Positions 1-9,836 of a DNA stretch of 64,000 nt are shown piece by piece; positions within the stretch are counted from its first letter, which is position 1; the number at the start of each line of letters is the position of its first letter. The notes under the pieces are model-generated. The model was not told the DNA's origin. It ran no database searches and saw only the letters and a program-made list of their open reading frames with translations. The position numbers and the translations under genes are program-made. Source of the stretch: Blasia pusilla (taxonomy: Eukaryota > Marchantiophyta > Marchantiopsida > Blasiales); contig CM114272.1 in NCBI GenBank assembly GCA_050084515.1, forward strand, positions 25,668,001 to 25,732,000, given 5' to 3'.

Positions 1-1240
1 TTAGTTTTCCTGTTGCCACGGATGTTGTCCTCTGGACATGGGCGTCGCACGTTTCTAGGAAACCGGCACCCAGAAATCGTAGTGTAGTGTACTCCGAGTC
101 CAAACCGCATCGGTAGCAGAAGTGATTTGGTTTCTTGAACCTGCCAGCGCCCCTCCGCAGAACCGAACAGGATTCTGGAGCAGCCAGAGGGAGCTTGCGA
201 CTGAAACGAGTGGAGATTTGCATGTGGCGAGGCAATGCTCGCCGAATATATAGAGCTTTCAAGGGGACCGGCTCATGGTGCAAACATGAAAAGGTGGGGC
301 GTTTAAGATAGTACGTGTTTGCTGATAGTGACAACTGGCGTACAGAGAGAAACCACTACCATCTGTTCCATGCCGAGGAAATTGAGGATAGACCCATCTG
401 AGTTCATGGAAGTCTTGAACCACGCCACCGAATTGCCTTCGAGATCATTGAACGGAAAGGGGATCTGATTCAGAAGGAAAGCGACCATGGAGCATTCTGC
501 CGTCGAATGTATGGTCCGAAACATGTTACGGCATCTTTTTTTCCCTCTGTAATGATGGTGCCGACGAGGCCTTCACAGCTCACTCTTCCGCAGAATTCGA
601 AGACATTATTGTTCGATCAATAATTTCGGACCCTGTCCTGGCCGCTTGTCGGGGACATACAACGATGTACGACCGTGTATAGGCGCGGCCATCCTTCCGA
701 TTGCCATGTATCAGGACGGATAGAATGATCCCCACAAAGCCCGTCAGCTGTCAGCGAGCGCGCGGAGATAACTCGAGCGGATGGACTGTTTGATGCATTC
801 GGTGGTCAGGACGTTTGAACAGTGGGCCGGTACCGCCTCCACGATTCTGGCTCTAGATTTCTCGTTTGTGATGGGATTCGGAACCTCGCGTGGGGCTGGG
901 CCTCATGGCGCTGGGGAAAACATGCGACGTTGTTAGTGAGATGGTAGTTATGCCATTCTTTCTCCTTCAATGCCGAGTAGAAAAGACTCTTTGGTATAAA
1001 TCACTGTGGGCCCTTTTGACGTAAATGTGGGCCTTTAAGACCGAAAAAGAAACGGGTAAAGGTGACACTTTTATCCGAGGATAGGTAACGTACCAGAGTA
1101 TTTGGTATATTTACTATCTTTCAAGGTATCATGACATATAACACAATTTTAGATTCCTACTGGAGCCATAAAACAATGAGAGTTTCAAATCCAGTTGGAG
1201 GCTCTTTGGGAGGAGATGGAGAATTGGTGTGTGTGGGTTT
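1..1240. other. Unassigned left edge, no gene recognised
   Basis: I see no convincing coding region or RNA gene here. Base composition is more GC-rich over the first 950 bases than in the AT-rich repeat that follows. A short open frame of 73 codons on the minus strand (303-524) has no recognisable motif and no flanking exons. The stretch could be the edge of a neighbouring gene's regulatory DNA or old repeat. Confidence 0.4.
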
Positions 1241-2687
1241 GAGTGTGTAACTATTTAATTGTGATCCAATCTAAAATTTATCCTCTTCTTTATCTTCTCA
1301 AACTTGAATTTTGGGTTTTTTTCTTCCATTTGAAGTGGGGTTTTCTAAAGTTCTTAGGATATTTGGACCTTTTCTATAATATGTTCATAGATCCTGTGTG
1401 AATGCGGGTTACAATTGGTTCAAGAGATTCCTTTTGCTTTTCTTGATCTTTTGCAATTGATCGGGAAAACTTTACAACCTCATATCAGTCATTAGTGGAT
1501 GACTTCACTTACTCCTCACGTCGTCATTTTTGTGTTTCCAATTTCCTTAGTAGCTTTCTCTTGGAGAATCAATTTTGGATGTGTTTGATCTTGTTTCCAT
1601 TATTTGACGAGTTCATTCTTTCATACCAAAAAGTCTTTTTAGTTTTTCTTCCTTTTTCATAGATCCCTATTTTTGTGTACATATTTGTTTTAGGTCAATT
1701 CCTCTTAAACGTGTTCCTTGCTCTTTCAACGCTTTACCTTATTGCGTCACCCCTGCCTACGTTTGCTATCTCCTTAAGGGCATGATGGGCCTCATAGATT
1801 TACATTCTCAAGCCAATTCTTCCGTAGGTCACTTCGCCTTTTCAATTTCTTTTTACATTTCTTAAAATGACTTTTAATCATAAATGGATTCCACTACTTT
1901 TATTATGGTCGTTATCCTCATGCTTTCACAAAATCATCGTTCATATGTCTTCTCTTATCTTCAATAACTTGCCTACCTTTGCTTCTATGGAATCAAAGAT
2001 AGAGTTGGATAATCCATATATTCACTTCTATGGTTTTACACGCCCTCCTATGTTCATAACCTCTTCCCTTGGTTCCTCTTCTTATCATAGATCTCGCCAT
2101 TTTCTTCCACATACTAATATTCTCATTACACTCGCTACATTCCTTCCATATTCTCTTCTCCTCTCTTCGTCTCTTCCTATTGAACCTAATCTCCATCCAT
2201 TATTACCAAATACTACTACTTTGTCACCCTCACATATGTCGTATTTAGCCTTACTTCCGACTCTCAGTGTTTCTACCCTTATCTCTCCTCTTCCTCTTCC
2301 TCCTTCCAACCTACTTACCTCCATATCCTCATCCATCACCATCTTATGCACCTGCCTCCTCCTCTCCTCGTAACCCTTCTATTTCTATATTTGTGCCAAA
2401 GATTCATTTTATAACCTGTGGTAAGGATTTTGCTCCTAATGGAATCAAGAGACATGAACGGTATTTTCAATTCATGCATGGGCCTTCAATCCCTAACAGG
2501 AGAGTAGATAATACCTCCTACTCTGCTGCCCAAAACAAATGTTTGGACCTAATTAAGCCAAATTGATCTCTTTCGCTCTTTCCATCTAGGTCTTCATGAT
2601 CTTATATTCTACACTCGCATTCCTATTGCTCTTCATCCCATCCTCCAAGAAGTCTTGCTTTTCCCATTGGAAAAGTAATTGTGTGAT

Positions 2688-3330
2688 CCCACAAATATCA
2701 ATGTTTGGTATCTCCCATGGTTGCACAAAAACGGATATGGACTGACAAGTTTGGAAATGTCCACAGACATGGATTGCAAAAGGTGGGCCCCATACTTTAT
2801 AGTTCATGGTAGTAGGCAAGGCAAGGATGGGCAGGGCAACAAAGGGGGAGGTAATAGAGGTGCGAGAAGGAAGAAACAAGAAAGTGCAGATCACAAAGGT
2901 AAATGGAGGGGATGAGAAACATGGTTGCACAAAAACGGACAAGTCTTTCCTTAGGACGGATATGGACGGATAAGTCATGATATGTCCACGGACATGGGTT
3001 CTAAGAGATGGGACCCACACTTATAGTCCATGATGGAAGGCAAGGCAAGGATGAATAGAGCAATGAGGGAGGAGGGAGTGGAGGTGGAGGGAACAAGAAA
3101 TGTGGGAGTATGGCAAGTAAGGGGAAGGAGAAAGAAAGGAAAGATGGGGCCCATATGGACAAGTCCTTCCATAGGACGACCATAATTCCACGGACATGAA
3201 CATCTCCACGGACACGGAGTTTGTCCACATCCAACCTTGATGAGAAAGAAGGGGAAGATGTGGCCCATACGGAAAAGTCTTTGTATAGGATGGACGTAAG
3301 TCCATAGACATGGACATCATAGTACCAATC
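2688..3330 (+). repeat. GGACATG-rich repeat cluster, forward copies
   Basis: At least two copies of a unit of about 240 bp follow each other, from about 2,705 and 2,930. Each holds variants of ACGGACAAGTC, TCCACGGACATGG, a GGGCCCATA or GGGACCCACA block, TATAGTYCATG, GGCAAGGCAAGGATG and a purine-rich tail. A partial third copy ends near 3,330. Inverted copies occur at 3,655-3,935. The cluster sits inside the old non-LTR element and is absent at the equivalent place in its second copy, so it is probably a separate insertion. Confidence 0.6.
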
Positions 3331-3654
3331 ATAAGAGGCCCTAAATATAACGCCTTTGATAAAGTCTTCTTTTCGAGCAAGTTGGTGAGTTTTCACATGT
3401 GGCTCAAGCATTGGGTCCTCTCTCTCTGGTTGTTCTAAGTGCAGATATAGTGACTCTCTTAGAAGCTCTTAATCCTTCTTCAAGTGGTAATGCACCATCT
3501 TTTGTGGAAGACTATACAATATATCTTGACTTGGAACCTCACTTGGAGGCTTTTACAAGGGCTTCTCTTCATACTTCTTGCTTATCTCCAAGAAACTATC
3601 AAGCATGGTTTTTAGCATCTTTGCGATCAAGCAAGGTTGCATCTACACAAAGTT

Positions 3655-3935
3655 CGTGCCTATGGACATGTCCATGTCTGTGGACTTACATCTGTCCTAT
3701 GGAAGGACTTGTCCATATGGGGACCACCTTCCCCTTCTTTCTCATTCCCCCCACTTATCTTCGTGTTCCATACTCCCCCGTTTCTTCCCCACTCCACCTC
3801 CCCCCTTATTGCCCCACTTATTTCCCCACTCGCCCTTGCATTGACTTCCATCATGAACTATAAGTGTGGATCCGACCTCTTACAAATCGCAATCTATGTT
3901 TGTAGACATATCCATACTTGTTTTTCCATGTCCAT
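3655..3935 (-). repeat. GGACATG-rich repeat, inverted copy
   Basis: This is the reverse complement of the units at 2,688-3,330. ATGGACATGTCCATG, CTTGTCCATATGGGG, a pyrimidine-rich tract and CATGAACTATAAGTGTGGA appear in mirrored order. Together the two blocks form an imperfect inverted repeat around a spacer of about 320 bp that still encodes the pre-RT region of the host element. Short related stretches recur near 38,900-39,010. Confidence 0.55.
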
Positions 3936-4132
3936 TCTTTTGCAGTAATGTCTGTGATTGCTTTATTTTCATAAATTTAACAAGTGGCTTTACCTCTTTA
4001 TACAAGGTGCGTGCACATATTGTGATAGATCATCTCACATTCTTTATCTCTCGGCTCTTGGGGGCATGTTATTTATTGGCTATGGATAAGGCTTCGTTTT
4101 TGTGTTTGCCATATGGCTAGTGGACACATTTT

Positions 4133-4375
4133 ATGCAGCTTGGTAAGACAATACCTCTAATTGCAATTTCATCCTCACTCTATGCCTACTTATTTCCTCA
4201 TCAATTTGGAGTAGCAATCCTGGATGGTTGCAAGAATGTGGTTTATGCGATTTGGTCCACTCTTGATATTCAAGTCAATGTGGGTAACCCATTCAATTCG
4301 GTTTCTCATGCGGCCATATTTGAGGAGTTATCTTATGCACAAAAACAACGTACGAGTCTCATCATATCCTTATAA
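4133..4375 (+). pseudogene. Non-LTR reverse transcriptase fragment (fingers/palm)
   Basis: An 80-codon open frame contains HQFGVAILDGCKNVVYAIW and VNVGNPFNSVSHAAIFEEL, the segment before the catalytic core in a plant non-LTR RT family. The conserved aspartate normally found before the AFNSV motif is replaced here (VNVGNPFNS). The frame runs into the left target site of a solo LTR (4,396) and the RT resumes at about 6,020. It is plainly inactive. Family assignment rests on remembered motif order, not on a search. Confidence 0.55.
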
Positions 4376-4400
4376 CACGCCTAATATCTATTCTCATCAT

Positions 4401-5030
4401 TGTCGTGCGCATACACATCGCTACACAACATACATCGCTGTCATCGAACACACACAAATACACACGATCCCATGTTAACTCATGGCATCCATACACAGAG
4501 GCGAGAAGTACCAAAATATCTCCAATAAAGTAAGATCCAATCTCTCTCTACACCATCTCACACCATAGCTCTCAAAGGTGTGCACTCTCTCTCATGTCAA
4601 ACCAAACCCACTCTCCTAATGAGAGGCTTGGGTTATACTCACAAGGCAAGGGACCATAGCTATGCCGCCTTATGCCAAGAGGTTCAACAAAGAGAGAATG
4701 AGCTCTCAAGCTCTCTCTCCTTGAGGTATACCCCTCCCCTCTCCCAAGCTCTCGCCATGGTAACCTATTCTCCCAAGTCATCTCCTTAGCTCTTGACCTG
4801 ATGTAGGAGGTCAAGGGCCACTTACCAAAAATATAAAGTCGATCATATACTCAAAATGGTACTTACCTAAAATAGTAAGTTCCTCAATATGGCTCCAAAT
4901 GAGCCGGAACAAAGGGGAAACCTGCTCTCTCAGGTTTCCCGGGGCCTCAGCAAGTCATCCTGGACCTCCTGGGCCTGTCCTCCACTACTCGTGCAGATGC
5001 TCTGCTAGATCCCACCGATCTATCCTAACA
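4401..5030. repeat. Solo LTR, family A (630 bp)
   Basis: The block starts TGTCGTGCGC and ends TATCCTAACA, so it has the TG...CA ends of an LTR. It is flanked by ATCAT (4,396-4,400) and ATCGT (5,031-5,035), a 5-bp target duplication with one mismatch. About 510 bp of it (4,517-5,030) closely matches 56,435-56,937, the right end of the gypsy element. That suggests it belongs to the methyltransferase-bearing gypsy family. Read on the minus strand it holds a promoter-like AT-rich stretch. No internal region remains, as expected after LTR-LTR recombination. Confidence 0.7.
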
Positions 5031-5043
5031 ATCGTGACATCAT

Positions 5044-5983
5044 TGTCGCGACCCTCATGACCAAACGAATGCAAAAGCGGAACATTAGAACATTAGCAGG
5101 CTCACGCTAAGATGGTTTGCGCGTTGGAGTGGTCTCGAAGAAGAGACAAGAGACTAGACGCAAGGAAGGCTTTGCGTTTTAGATGTTATGGTCGCGATTG
5201 AGAAACCTGGACCAAACGCGGAACAAGACTTGAAAGGAGTTGAGTCTAGGAAGTGGGTTGCCAAAGGAAGAATCCGGATTTGGAACGCCACTAGCGTTTG
5301 AGAGTTTCCAACTGTATTTAAGGCCATAACTTTTATCTCTAAGATGCTTTTGGATTGAACAAGGATGCGTTGGAAGACTTATGGAAAGAAGGTTCAAACG
5401 CACTAAAGATCTTTGCAAACGCATAAGCAGAGGCTGAGAAACAACCCAGAAACGACTGTAAGTAGAGTCGGGTTGAGGGCCACAACGAAGGGCCCAACCC
5501 TCCTTTGCCAAGGAGGGGGTTTATTGGAGAACTCCAGAAGTACTTGTAAGGGGGAAGGTCTTCGAGAGTGCTTGGAACTCGAACCCCACTTTGGGCGCCA
5601 CGGGGCGGCTCAAGGGCATGGAATGTATCAAGAGTTTGGGGTTCGGTTGGAAAACCTAAACCAAGTCTATGGAGACGATTTTAGACATCCCTCTTGGATT
5701 TCACCCCGCGACTCAATTACTTGGGTCTCGGTTTGGAACTCACACGAGGTCCGTTGAACAGTTGGGATCGCTAGGCGCGCAAGTGCCGTTTTAGGTTCCT
5801 GGACTAATCATGAAGTCTGTTCCAAGTCTTGAAGGACTTGCCATGTTTTGGAAACTAGGAAGTAAGGAAGGTTGAGCTTGATGAGACACCGCGTTAAGAA
5901 CTCGGGCGATGAGATCGTGTCCTACTGAACGTACGCTTCCGCAACAATAAAGACTGACGTTCAAGGAGAGTAGGGGCGCGACA
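5044..5983. repeat. Solo LTR, family B (940 bp)
   Basis: The sequence starts TGTCGCGACC and ends GGGGCGCGACA, near-perfect inverted ends. It is flanked by a perfect 5-bp duplication, ATCAT (5,039-5,043 and 5,984-5,988). A second member lies inverted at 53,527-54,529 inside the gypsy gag gene. No full-length family B element is present in the window. Only three bases separate this insertion's left duplication from the right duplication of the family A LTR. Confidence 0.85.
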
Positions 5984-6020
5984 ATCATGCTGCTTCCGAA
6001 GAATATAGTATGCTCCAATC

Positions 6021-6715
6021 ATCTTGTGGCATGCGTCAAGGTGATCCCATGGATCACCCAATCTTTGCGATTATAGATTTTGTTATTTTTGTGCCCTTTG
6101 AGCATCAACCGAAGCATTTTGAGCTTGTCTCTTCCCTTCAATTGTTGATGATATCCATATTATAGATCCTTCTTCTAAAGTGGTTCTTGCTCATACCCAT
6201 TTTGTGGAGCAACCTTGAAGTTCAACCTAGTGAATTTTGGGTATGGTCTCCTTCATGCCTTCCCTCAAAATTCATACGTCCTACTCTTGATTTTCCCATC
6301 AGCATTAGGGGTTCATGTTCTTGGGGTTCTAATTGGCTTCATTGACCATGTCTCCAAGTTCTTGAATGAGGCTCTTAAGAAAGACGTAGAATGGCTTTAT
6401 TCGGTACCTCATCTAGGGGATCCCCAAGTAACTTATGGGATTCTCTCACAAGTTACTTGGGGATCCCCTATATGTCTTTTCTGCACACTTCAATGTTCTT
6501 ACATCAGTTGGCCTCTTTTGACACTTCGATCATAACAACTTTTGGTCAACATCTTGAAGTGAATACATTTCAGGGAGATGATAGTGTCTTGGCTTCACCA
6601 CAAGCTATCTTGCTTATTTCTTTTTGGAGGGGTGGGGCTTTCTTCCACCATCACATCTACAATAAAGTGGATTTTTCTTTCATTTGGGATTCATAGGAGG
6701 AATAAATAAATTATT
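6021..6715 (+). pseudogene. Non-LTR reverse transcriptase fragment (core and thumb)
   Basis: After the LTR insertions the RT resumes with GMRQGDP (the RQGDP motif of the palm). It then continues to a thumb-like segment with GVHVLGVLIG and DPQVTYGIL. The catalytic double aspartate region (about 6,145) is scrambled by frameshift. Codons downstream match the second copy at 60.7-61.2 kb by eye. The fragment is non-functional. Confidence 0.55.
6414..6470. repeat. Perfect 21-bp hairpin
   Basis: The arm at 6,414-6,434 (beginning TAGGGGATCCCC) and the arm at 6,450-6,470 (ending GGGGATCCCCTA) are exact reverse complements around a 15-base loop. The left arm matches ordinary RT sequence of the surrounding element. 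The right arm has no counterpart in the second copy of the element, which points to a templated inverted insertion. Confidence 0.85.
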
Positions 6716-6720
6716 CACCC

Positions 6721-8769
6721 TTTCATTTTCTTTTAGAAAACTGATTAATGGTATTCTAAGGAATTTTACCCTTTGATTTTTTGATGTATTGTATATTGGG
6801 TGATATGGTAGTGGTAAAGTGCTCATTCAATAGCAAGAATGATATAGTTCTTTTATGTAATGAGACACGCAATTCATAATTTATACTTTTTAAAATGGAA
6901 TTTGGATACTTTCTTTGAAATGTGTGTGCTCATTCCCCCTAAACTCAACCCTTCTCTCTCGCTCCCCAATATCTTAATCCAAAATCGTACCTTTTGATCC
7001 ATCCCCATACAATTAATATCCATTTTGGATTGGTTTCAAACAATGAATCTTGTAACTCTTTTTCCTTTTTTCATTGCTGGGTTCTTTTCACTTGCTTTAT
7101 TCTCTTCTGAGATCTTCTTACATAATAAAGTGGAAACATGCTTTTCCAATGAGCTTTAATTTCCTAAAAGAAGAGAAATTATTTAAATTTATCTCCATCC
7201 TATAGGAGGTCTTTGCGATGACATGTGGAGAATAATCTACACTAAGTATTCCAATAAAGGATAAGCCTGTAAGTTATCCCCAACGCCCTTGTCGCCATTG
7301 CTCCACGGCATTCACCATAGGACTAGGATCCCCAGCGTTAATGAGCGATACTTTCGCATGTCATCCACCTTCCCTTGCAGTTGAAAGCTTTGGCTTTAAA
7401 TGAAATATTAAAGAAAATCTTTCCCGAAGCTCTTAATGCATAGCCCATTACACTCCTACTCCACACCAACCGAGACTTAGGGCTTGCATGAGAACCACAA
7501 GGACCGGGAAATGGATCAAGAGGGGAGCAAGGCTAGAAAAGGATACCGCTCGTAAGGAGCTCGTGGTTTCCAAACGTAAGGACGTCTAGAGACAATGGAG
7601 ATGTGAATAAAGAAAACTCAACAAAAACGAGGGTTTCGTACCAAACCACGTAACCCAGTTGAGATCTCAATTTCCCATTTCCGTTTTTGAATTGTTGGTG
7701 CTGAAGTTGGTTGACTTTGAAACATAAGGTGGTTTGATATTTTGTATCAAAAAGTCGATCGGGGAAGAAAACTTAAACTTAAAACTTGTCGCTCGCGTTT
7801 ATAAATACCGAGAAAGTACCGGTTCTCTGGGAAAGACGTCGTGGACACAGTGCCAAACCCTTCGTAGTCGCATTGTCGCCGTAGTTTTGCTTTCGAGTAA
7901 CTTCCCACCAAGCGAAGAGTTGTTTCCTATCTACAAATACCTTTTTACAGTCCCCACAAGCCGGTCTCTCCATGTCCACGTGTCCTTTAGTAATTAATTT
8001 CTCCGTTCGCATTTAGGCCCCCTACCGCCTCTCAAATGGACCGCACACTGCACCTCCTGTAGGTTTGGGATAAGCTTTCATGATTCGCTTATGGCCTTAT
8101 CTCATGCGCTCCCGGTAGCAACGATCTTAAAAGGTTGCCAATTTGTATGCGCCTAAAATTTTTGGGTGCAAAAAATATCCAGCCGTCCTAGCGACCTCGA
8201 TCTGTTTATGACCGGAATTGGTTATTAAGGGCCGGGTCCTATAAGCCTCCGTAGAGGTCACGATTACCTTATTTCCGCAACCATTTTGCTTTTATGTAGG
8301 ACAAGCCAAGAAAATACACAGGATTTTAGCAAAAACCGTTAGATATGCAGTGAGAAGCATCGCCACGACATTTGACAATTTCTACGGTCAGAAAATTTGG
8401 GCGCAAAGAAAGTGGCGACCCCTGAAGGTCGCAGCGACGTCCTGCCCATGGGACCCGGCTCAAAGGACCCGGTGCCATGCGGCCGAGGTCACCAAGACTC
8501 GGCCCCAGGGTTCATAATCTTTTTTGATCGGACAGACAGTATTTTTGGGACCCGAAATTAATTTGCGCCCTCAAAACACAGGGTGTAAGGTTTGCGACCA
8601 TTTTATCACCTATTTCCAACCGACGAGAAGGAGAACACGGCGATCCTGATTGCGACATTGGCAGAGAGCCGGCCGCATGGGACCGGGTCCTAAGTACGAT
8701 GTGTGTTTCTCTATTATTCAATGGTTATTTATTTTGGTCACAAAAATGAGGGTTGCAATCATGCACATA
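6721..8769. other. Unassigned intergenic stretch
   Basis: I find no gene here. Short open frames (for example 7,734-7,997) carry no motif. From about 8,160 the sequence is richer in GC and shows repeated GACCCGG/GGGTCC words near 8,235, 8,450, 8,470 and 8,680. These suggest an old unidentified repeat. Confidence 0.4.
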
Positions 8770-9023
8770 AAATAGAAAGGGATATCATATTTTCGTCGGT
8801 TTCTAAGATTTCAAGCGACTAGGTTGTTAACATATAACGCCGGTTAGCCGCTGCTAGCCAGCGATACGCAGGGCCCATTTTCTAATACTCATTTGACACG
8901 AAATACAAAGGATTATCATATTTTGGTTGGTTTCTGAGATTTTCAACTAACTAAGTTGCTAACAAGTAACTCCCATAGGTTGGGCCCGAAGTAGCCGCCG
9001 ATGGGCGATGCCTCCAGGCGGAG
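8770..9023. repeat. Two-subunit repeat, first copy
   Basis: Two subunits of about 125 bp follow each other. Each starts near ATACAAAGGGATATCATATTT (with changes) and holds GGTTTCTGAGATTTTCAA, ACTAAGTTGCTAACA and GTAAC. The block ends with GATGCCTCCAGGCGGAGAG. A second copy of the whole dimer lies at 9,556-9,836. The unit has no coding signal. Confidence 0.7.
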
Positions 9024-9555
9024 AGTCATCCATGGGATCTCGCCTAATCCTCCAACCATCCGCGAGTCCATGGGATAAGGCCCTTAGAAATCATAATCCT
9101 GCAGTACTATGATTGTTAGGAACCTTACAAGGGATATCTATAACAAACATCTCTCTATTCGACACCTGTCCTTTGGGTTATCTCTGATTGTGACACATGT
9201 CCTTTGATTATCTCTGATTGTGACACCTGTCTCCATAGTCCACAATCCTCCAAAAATTAAGTGAAGGAGTCACATTTTTTCTGCTTGTCAGTGTGCTAGG
9301 AGATGAAGAATGCTTACGTGGCCGCACACTCGCGGTTGTTGGTACTAGAGCCTCCTTAGCTAGTGTCAAAGCCAAAGCTTGCGACCGGCAAGCGTTTCCT
9401 GCAACTTTGCGCATGGCAGTTCGCCGATGTTCAGTATTGCAATAAAGAGCCCCAAGCCACCGCCTAACAACATCCGCATAGATTTCCCCGAGAATCAATT
9501 GCCTTCATAAAAAAAAGGCAGACAGGATTTTTTCGAAGTTTAATGTTTCCGAGCA
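9024..9555. other. Spacer between dimer repeats, with short tandem repeat
   Basis: The spacer carries a tandem duplication near 9,165-9,235 in which GTCCTTTGATTATCTCTGAT and TGTGACACCTGTC recur two to three times. A 96-codon minus-strand frame (9,208-9,498) has no recognisable motif and I do not treat it as a gene. Confidence 0.4.
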
Positions 9556-9836
9556 ACATAAAATACAAAGGGATATCATATTTTTGTCGATTTTTGAGAT
9601 TTCAAGCAACTAGGTTGTTAACATGTAACCCCGCCCGGTTAGGCCTTGCAGTAGCCGCTGCTAGCCGCCAATACCCAAGGCCCATTTATACTCATTTGAC
9701 ACAAAATCCAAAGGGTTATCATATTTCGGTCGGTTTATGAGATTTTCAATCGACTAAGTTGCTAACACGTAACCCCCGCAGGTTAGGCCCCAAAAGAAGC
9801 CATCGATGCGCAATGCCTCTAGGCGGAGAGTAAATA
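9556..9836. repeat. Two-subunit repeat, second copy
   Basis: This repeats the dimer at 8,770-9,023 in the same orientation. It has AAAGGGATATCATATTT at its start, CGACTAAGTTGCTAACACG inside and GATGCGCAATGCCTCTAGGC near its end. Copies differ by scattered substitutions and small indels. It could be a MITE or satellite fragment; no terminal inverted repeats or target duplication were found. Confidence 0.7.

Larger units (their letters stand above)
1300..6720 (+). mobile_element. Decayed non-LTR retroelement, copy A
   Basis: An old retroelement reading on the plus strand. Translated fragments keep the order of a known plant non-LTR reverse transcriptase family: a pre-RT region (about 3,400-3,640), an RT fingers/palm segment with QFGVAILDGC and NPFNSVSHAAIFEEL (4,195-4,340), an RT core with GMRQGDP (about 6,020-6,050) and a post-RT segment with GVHVLGVLIG (about 6,305-6,345). 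Stops and frameshifts interrupt all of it. The RT is split at about 4,396-5,988 by two LTR insertions. A second, equally decayed copy lies at 38.5-39.3 and 58.3-61.4 kb; aligning the two by eye supports the limits given. The 5' end is uncertain by several hundred bases. Confidence 0.6.

Noticed and set aside
1867-2373. A 168-codon plus-strand frame rich in Ser, Leu and Pro
   Set aside because: It falls in the pyrimidine-rich leader of the decayed non-LTR element and a related stretch in copy B is not open.
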